This document shows positions 57,780 through 64,000 of a stretch of DNA of 64,000 nucleotides, piece by piece. Both the position numbers and the translations under genes were made by a program. The DNA is from Oscheius sp. JU75. Lineage: Eukaryota; Nematoda; Chromadorea; Rhabditida; Rhabditidae. The notes under the pieces are model-generated. The model did not search any database, was not told the origin of the DNA, and saw only the letters and a program-made list of their open reading frames with translations. Positions within the stretch are counted from its first letter, which is position 1, and each line of letters starts with the position of its first letter. The stretch lies in contig JASJZC010000007.1 of the NCBI GenBank assembly GCA_037178855.1, positions 4,588,001-4,652,000 of the forward strand, in the 5' to 3' direction.

Positions 57780-60700
57780 TGTGGTACCAGTTCTTTTTTG
57801 TGCGGTAAACTTAAGTCAATGTGTCATGCATTCCGTTGTAGACTCCCAATCCCTCCACATCTCTCAGCCAAATGCCGTGCAGTTGGTGCTATTTTCTCAT
57901 GTGCCAGCCACTGTTCGAGTCAGGTACAAATTTTCTTCGGCTGAGAGATGAGTCCAGATTGTACAGTATGTCCCACTATTGTTCGAACAGTAGCTGGTTT
58001 TTTTTATGAAATAAACGTATTTGTATCTTTCTTCTTCTGGGGACACTAACGTGTTTCCAGCTATTTGTAGGACACTTGTTGTATCAGTGTCAGGTGGCTC
58101 TTCAGTTGCTTGTCCAAGCGATTACCAGCGTGCCAACGACATCTTCGTTTGAGCAAAGGATTAGTAACATAGTAGACTCGTCGAAAAGAAAACTTTCGCG
58201 CTGGAACTAGATGAAAATAAGAGCTGACACATTGCCTAGAGGGGGTCTTAAAATACATTTGACTACGGTAGAGACGAGACCGGGTTGGCAGCATTGCAAT
58301 TACGTATATTAGCGTTGTGGTTCGGCTTTCACAGCAAATAGATAGCTACCGTAGGCCGACTGGTGGGAAAATAGAGATTCTTCGGCGCCCAAGGGCCGGA
58401 TTACAAAGCGACGAGTGCTCGTGGAGCCCCACGCGATACCCTGACAAGCACGCTTCAGGCTATTCCTCTTGTTTCTCGGTGGTCCGTTCAAGTAACCTCC
58501 AACTGCGACTGAATAGATAGGTGTGGTGGACATGTGGGGTCCGAGAGAGAGGATAGCTAATCGTGCATGGCCTACGCTTCCCATCTGTGGGGGTGTAAAT
58601 GTACTAATTGACATGTGTTCGTCTCTCGGCGGGGAGTCGCGCATCTCTCAGCGAGATACTGTAATTGACCGCTCAGAGACAATGCTAAACAAACGGTCGT
58701 TTAGCGCTGAGCTCGGCGAGAAGCGACTCAAATTGCCCCCCAGTTCTCACTTTCTGTGGGACCACTTTGAACGAGACACTTAGGATGAGCTCGGAGCCAG
58801 GTGACTAGTGGTCCATAATGCCAAAAGAATACGGAATTCTGTTGCGACAGTGGTGATACGCAGGATTTCGTGACAAATTATGTAACATATGTTTTTTGCA
58901 GTAGTTTCATTCATTACACTTTGTTCATTGAACTATTGGTATCCGGAAGACAATTAATCATTTCTTTGAGTATCATGTTTGATCCGGCGGCTACAGTAAC
59001 TGGCTGAGAATCTTCATTGAAATGTGTACACTGAAGGATACGATGGCCGGACAGGTTCCTTGCAACCAGACACTTTTCGTCCTTCCAATTAACAGCCTCT
59101 CTTTTCCGTGATAATCATCGAAGACAGAGGACATGGGTCTTTTTCCAGGTTCTCCGCCGCTGTCGTAATTCTACCTGTACACTTGAAAGAGTCTATCGGT
59201 ACACAAAAATTTTCCTGGAGTATGTTTCGCGAAATAAACACAAGTGAAGAAGTGAGCCATTGTGTATGTTGTCAGTGCTCGTATTTCGTTAACGTCTAGT
59301 GTTTGCGCGCAATCATCGTCTACACTAATGACTACCACAATTTGCACGGAATATGTTGACTCCGGTCGTGCTACCGACACTTGGCTACGATACACCCGTA
59401 TCGTCCGAGTTAGGTCAAATGTGTCGTTTAACTAGGGGCGACAAAACTGGATCACTCTATAACACCAATTAGACTGGAGTCAGATAGTCGGGCCTCCGCA
59501 CATTAAACGGTGACCTGTCGTCCGATAGGGCTCGATGGCGCGTGGATGCGAACTCTGAATGGAAACGTGTGATAATTACCTTTATCTGGCAACAAATTGC
59601 CACTGGTCATTTGCACCTCTCTCATGGATTGGGGGTCTTTGTGTACGTGTCAAAATTCATCAATGTTGTTCCAGCGGACTTAATCATCAGACGTATGCCC
59701 TTTTCAAAAAGTCAAATGAAACGCCTTCGATGACATACGGCCTCAGACGAATGTAAACATGCGTCGTTTGATACATTCTTGATACATCCAACAAAGTGTA
59801 GGCACCTGGTGGGGACTACTAACAGATAAAGTAACTGTTTATGAACTTTTGAAGTTTTACAATAGGTGACAAGGTTATCAGGTGTGAGAGCGATAATATT
59901 GCAAATCTTTAGGTTCTCATTCGACAGACCGTGAATGTTAGATTCTTATCCGATTGTGCGCTAATTGAGTCTCAATACGTGTCAGTAATCTACAGTACAG
60001 TTGACAAGATGATGACAGATTGCGTGAAGGACAGTCCAGAGCCAGCCGCAGTCATACTTGGATTTATCTTAGGGGGTATACCCGCGCGAGCCCAAGACAA
60101 AAACTGTATAGTAACAACTAAAGGCTTATCCGGATTACAGTGCGCCAGCACATTAGCCGCGCTTCCAATATGTCATGTCTACATTAATTACAAGCTAAGA
60201 GCTCTTTTGATGGCGCCGAGTCAATGCGACAAATTGACTAAATGGCGGAGCATTGTGCGCAGATGTCACCTGTCCAAAATAATTCGGTATTTAACGAGGG
60301 ACAATGCACTAACTCTAAAAGTGACATATTTACAGGGTTTTGTTAAAAGGTTTTGAGAGTTGCTGAGCGGCAGGATGCCAACTCTCTTTCCCTCTACCCG
60401 TGGTTTCGTGCAAAGTTGTGGAGCAGGTTAAGCGCGATTTTAATGAACAAATTTTCGCGAACAGGAAGATCTCTTCCAGTGTCAAAACAAAAATAACACA
60501 TGGTTACACCTTTTTTTTCGTTCAGTAATTTTCTTCAGTTTAATATATCCTTTAAATGGTCCGGTGAATTTAAATGCGAGACACCAACATTTGTTCGACC
60601 AACGTAGCTGATTCGTGTCGAGCTTTCGAAGAGTACTCACAAAAACGCAAATCATTAAAAGCTAAAGCGCAACATCCTGATAGCTTTATGACAACGTAAC

Positions 60701-62265
60701 TGCCAGCGTATCGTTCCATTGCGGCATTTGTTTGAGATCAAATGTTGAGTACGACCATTGTACGCAAGACCTCGAGGGTCAGACATTCATTGTGTGTCAC
60801 ATTGCTTATGCAGTTCATCTTGTGCGATAGCACGTTTTAGTCTTCTGTTTTGTTTTTTCCTTGTGACTTTTTAGTAGAGAAATGTGGTGAGTTTGTATTG
60901 TACCGTAAGCATGTGTAGATGGCGCCGTTTTAAACAAAGTTTTGAATGTCGGTCCAGTAAGAATAGGGAAACTGAAATAGAGTAGAAGTGAAATGGAATT
61001 TGTTTTATGCTTTTGGCTTTGTAATACATTTTATAACCGAAACAAACGGGAGCGAATGCTGAAAAATCATCAGTTGCATGTATCCAAGAGCTATGTATAT
61101 TATTTCCAAAATGAGTCGTTGCGTCCAAGTGTTGCGTGGGCCTAAAATAACGAAACTATTGTTAACTGAGCATAATTCCAATAGTTTTAATTGTCTATGA
61201 ACAGCCTAAACAGAGAAGTCGATGTTCTAGCCGCGAAGTGTGTGTGTGACACCTACCCGAACTGGGTATAGAGACCCTAGGTTGTAACCTGTATTCGCCC
61301 TTTTATATTGATCATGAGACGACGCAGACGGCAGGGATGGCGAGTAAAAGGCGAACCTTTGTAGCACAGTCCCAGCGGCGTCACATTAGTCGTCCCAACT
61401 CTCGTTAATACGCATCAATGCAAACATTCAGGCGTTGAAATTATAGTACTAATGCGCAAGAAAACTGTTTTCTACAGCGCCAGATAAAAACCAAATCCTG
61501 ACTCCTATTTTTGGTCCAAAGCGGGTGTTTCGTGCAGCTCTATATCCCTTTCTCTCTTTGTTCAACACGCAATTGTTTCTGATTTCTTGCAACGGATGTT
61601 CAGATATTGAGCGAAGTTTCTTCTCTTTGACAGAATTGTTTGGCAATGGAGATAAATGAGGTTCAATCTAATGGCTCGCTTCCCCCTGAGTCCAATTTGT
61701 CTCCTGAATACTTCTTCCCCGTTTGAAAGCCTTGTCTTAGGCCGCCGACTGCCTTTTAAGACAGTTAAGCTTTAACATTAACACGCCAACTGTTGTCTAA
61801 GCGCGATGACCTTCCAGTACCCCGCTGATAGAGTGACCTTGCTGATAGAGCTTCTCCATACGAAGGTGTCTCCCGACCATCAGTCATCCATATCATTTGG
61901 AAGTTTTGTGTACTTTTGCTCTTTTACCAGTCGTTTTGGATATGCCAAGTCGACCTTTTCCCAGTTGCGCAATCACTTGAAAAATTTGAAGATTTGCCCT
62001 CAAAACTCTTGTCGGTTTCATGAGTGCCGCCCAAGAGGATCTCGCTGCGGGATAATCACAGGCCGACCATTATGCTGTGTCCGTCGTCCTTTTGTCATTA
62101 TTTCCGGGCCATTGGTTAAGGCGAAGGCTGGCGGCATATCCCTACCATCTATCTTCAGATTTCATATTATCCACTCCACTTTACTTATATTTATTCTCTC
62201 AATGTCGTTTCATGCTACCACTCTTTATCCGCTTAAGAACAGCACAAAATAACTTTTGTAGAGCC
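57780..62265. other. Gene-poor stretch between ceh-32 and the LRR-Ig gene
   Basis: About 4.5 kb without a supportable exon, RNA gene or transposon. AATAAA at about 58010 is the likely ceh-32 polyadenylation signal. Open frames at 59931-60356 and 61806-62252 are the longest but have no similarity, and neither has splice or initiation context. The right end holds the promoter of the LRR-Ig gene. Confidence 0.45.
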
Positions 62266-64000
62266 ATGCTCTTAATACTTCTTTTGGGTCTTTTTAACAC
62301 CGGCACATCTTGTCCAGAAAGATGTAAGTGTATTGGTGACACTGTAGATTGCAGTAGCCAACGTGAGGTTTCTGTGCTTATGATAAACAAAGTGCAATTC
62401 AGAACTTACATATTTTCCTCGGAACATTCCATCTACTACTGGTACACTGATACTCAGTCACAACAGACTAGGTCGTTTGTCTATAGAAGATGTTAAGAAT
62501 TTCAAATCTCTGCATACCCTTCTACTCAGTGACAATGTCATTCGAGCGGTTGACGAGGTACGTTAAGTATAGCTTGTGGTTTCAAATGCAAGTTTAGAAC
62601 ATTCTTGGATCACTTCCTTCTCTAAAGAGACTCTCGCTTGCCCGTAACCGATTAACGTTGGCTCGACCATTCTCAGCAACATTCAGCCCCATTGTATCGC
62701 TGGACTTGAGACACAATAAAATCGAGAGAATAGATCCAGAGGTAGTTTTTCAAGATTGTTCAGCTTAATGTTATTCAGGCGTTCTCTTCACTGAAGTCAT
62801 TAATTCAGCTGGACTTGGCTCACAATAGCTTGCAAAGCTTGCATCAAACTACTTTTAAGGTATAATAATTAGTTCAACTCATGAAGGTGGTAATAGCACA
62901 ATCCTTCTCTACGTGACATTCGTCTTCACAGGAATCCATGGAACTGCGACTGCAGGTTGGTTGAATCGGTTTGCTTCCAGCAACGTTCAGAATCTCTTTG
63001 TTACTCCCACTTCTCAACAAGACTTCCATTCATACATCGGAGATCTCTTGCTATAATCCTCCAGCATTTAGAAGTAGAGGTTTTACTGAGGTAGTGGATT
63101 TGGTACTGCACGTAAACACACGTCCCAGATCACTTCTGCCAACTGCTCAAATCCAATTGTGGTTGAGAAAGAACTTCATCACCAGTTGTCTTGCCCTGGA
63201 GAAGATAAGAAAAATGTTCAGTGGTTCTATCGGTACCCTATTTCTTATCCCTCTCTTAAGTATATGTTTGAGGGGAACAGAACTGGATTTCTCTTTGGCG
63301 ACCACCTATCAACTGAACGATGACGGAGTTCTTCTGTTGCCGGTTGATGAGCCATACGATCATTTCACTTGCGCATCAGATTATCTCATTGTACCACAAA
63401 GATTTTTGAGACAGGCGAGGCCGTCTGCTGGGCAGGCTCCGCAGTTCACTTATAGACCGAGAGATAGTTCTTACAGGTAAAAGAGCAACCTCTTAAAGAT
63501 AATATGCTTTGCAGAGAAGGAACTGCTGTCAAAGTTCATTGCGAAGTTATCGGTGAGCCGAAGCCGACTATCAGCTGGTTCTTCAAAAATCAGGTAAAAC
63601 GGAATTTCTTTTTTTCAAACATCAGTTTCAGCGAATAATCCCTACTAGAAAGTACGAGCTGACTTATGCCAACTCTGTCCTGAAAATTTATCCCTTTCTC
63701 GAAGAAGATGTCGGATCGTGAGAGATCATTTTTCTTTTTTTTCAAGTAGCATTTTTAGATACAAATGCGAGGCCGTCAACGTTCACGGAAAAGTCGAGCA
63801 CAGTTCAAGACTACAACTGATTTCTAGGTGTTCCTCAATCTTAATCAACAACACAAAGATTCAGTGTACCTCCGGCCATCTATGATGGTCCTTCTACTCA
63901 ATCAGTCGAAGTGGGACAGCAGGTGACCTTCCGCTGTCGAGCAAGAGGAGTTCCAAAACCGGACATTTCATGGTTTTTTGACGGGTCCATCATCCCCCAT
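62266..64000 (+). CDS. pxn: LRR-Ig extracellular protein, probable peroxidasin, N-terminal part
   Basis: The gene runs off the right edge. ATG 62266 encodes a signal peptide (MLLILLLGLFNTGTS) and an LRR N-cap (CPERCKCIGDTVDC). Leucine-rich repeats follow, such as LSLARNRLTLARPFSATF and LIQLDLAHNSLQSLHQTTF, and an LRR C-cap starting NPWNCDCR. Next come three Ig modules: one with LSCPGEDKKNVQWFY, one with VKVHCEVIGEPKPTISWFF and YKCEAVNVHG, and one with VTFRCRARGVPKPDISWFF. LRR plus tandem I-set Ig is the N-terminal layout of peroxidasin, a basement-membrane enzyme that makes sulfilimine cross-links in collagen IV; the peroxidase domain would lie beyond the window. Between about 62955 and 63320 the homologous reading continues through three different frames, so the gene is either mis-assembled or broken here. 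Confidence 0.65.

Noticed and set aside
62950-62985. A 26-nt intron to explain the first frame break in the LRR-Ig gene
   Set aside because: Shorter than any other intron in the window (minimum about 36 nt), and it would delete the conserved Trp-Leu of the LRR C-cap without fixing the next break.
1-64000. CRISPR arrays, prophage, rRNA, spliced-leader RNA genes, simple-sequence arrays
   Set aside because: None found by eye on either strand; the SL1 sequence itself was searched for and not seen.

Overview
The window is genomic DNA from a nematode, most likely a rhabditine (clade V) species that is not C. elegans. The evidence is: small GT-AG introns of about 36-60 nt, AATAAA signals close behind stop codons, splice-acceptor-like sequences directly in front of many start codons (as expected for spliced-leader trans-splicing), nematode-type gene families (F-box/FBA-like, receptor guanylyl cyclases, Cys-loop channels), and a conserved gene run aco-1, gcy-9, npr-9 that I recall as neighbours on C. 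elegans cosmid ZK455 (X chromosome). Nothing prokaryotic, viral or CRISPR-like was seen.

Layout, left to right. 1-731 (-): 5' part of an SLC13 (INDY/NAC) di/tricarboxylate transporter. 2258-2329 (+): tRNA-Pro(AGG). 3541-5050 (+): F-box protein. 5843-6782 (+): troponin I. 7219-10048 (-): PARN deadenylase, divergent from 11012-17191 (+), a very long SUZ12 (PRC2 subunit) gene. 17545-18046 (-): small single-pass membrane protein. 19210-22314 (-): cytosolic aconitase/IRP1 (aco-1). 23715-27836 (-): receptor guanylyl cyclase gcy-9. 28333-30956 (-): allatostatin/galanin-type GPCR (npr-9) carrying a mariner-type MITE in one intron. 32828-35356 (-): SLC36/AAAP amino-acid transporter. 36617-38130 (-): Cys-loop channel subunit. 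38331-40315 and 41492-43376 (-): tandem PiT (SLC20) phosphate transporters. 45149-45401 (+): small secreted Cys-rich peptide. 45549-47900 (+): inversin-like ankyrin protein. 48170-49322 (-): EGF-repeat membrane protein. 49.3-54.7 kb: gene-poor, with a recent RTE-type LINE insertion. 54757-57779 (+): SIX3/6-class homeobox gene ceh-32. 57.8-62.2 kb: gene-poor. 62266-64000 (+): start of an LRR-Ig protein, probably peroxidasin, with apparent frame breaks.

The genes do not form one pathway. Local themes are membrane transport (SLC13, SLC36, two PiTs), neuronal sensing and signalling (gcy-9, npr-9, Cys-loop channel), cilia (inversin), chromatin and RNA regulation (SUZ12, PARN), and development (ceh-32). 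The most notable point is the SUZ12 gene. It is recognisable by its N-terminal segment, zinc finger and VEFS box in a lineage whose model species has only the highly diverged MES-3. It also carries a basic, disordered N-terminal extension of about 700 residues and has lost one zinc ligand.

Gene models were assembled by eye across GT-AG introns. Start, stop and domain calls are usually firm; individual exon edges are less so, and outer ends of untranslated regions were not determined.
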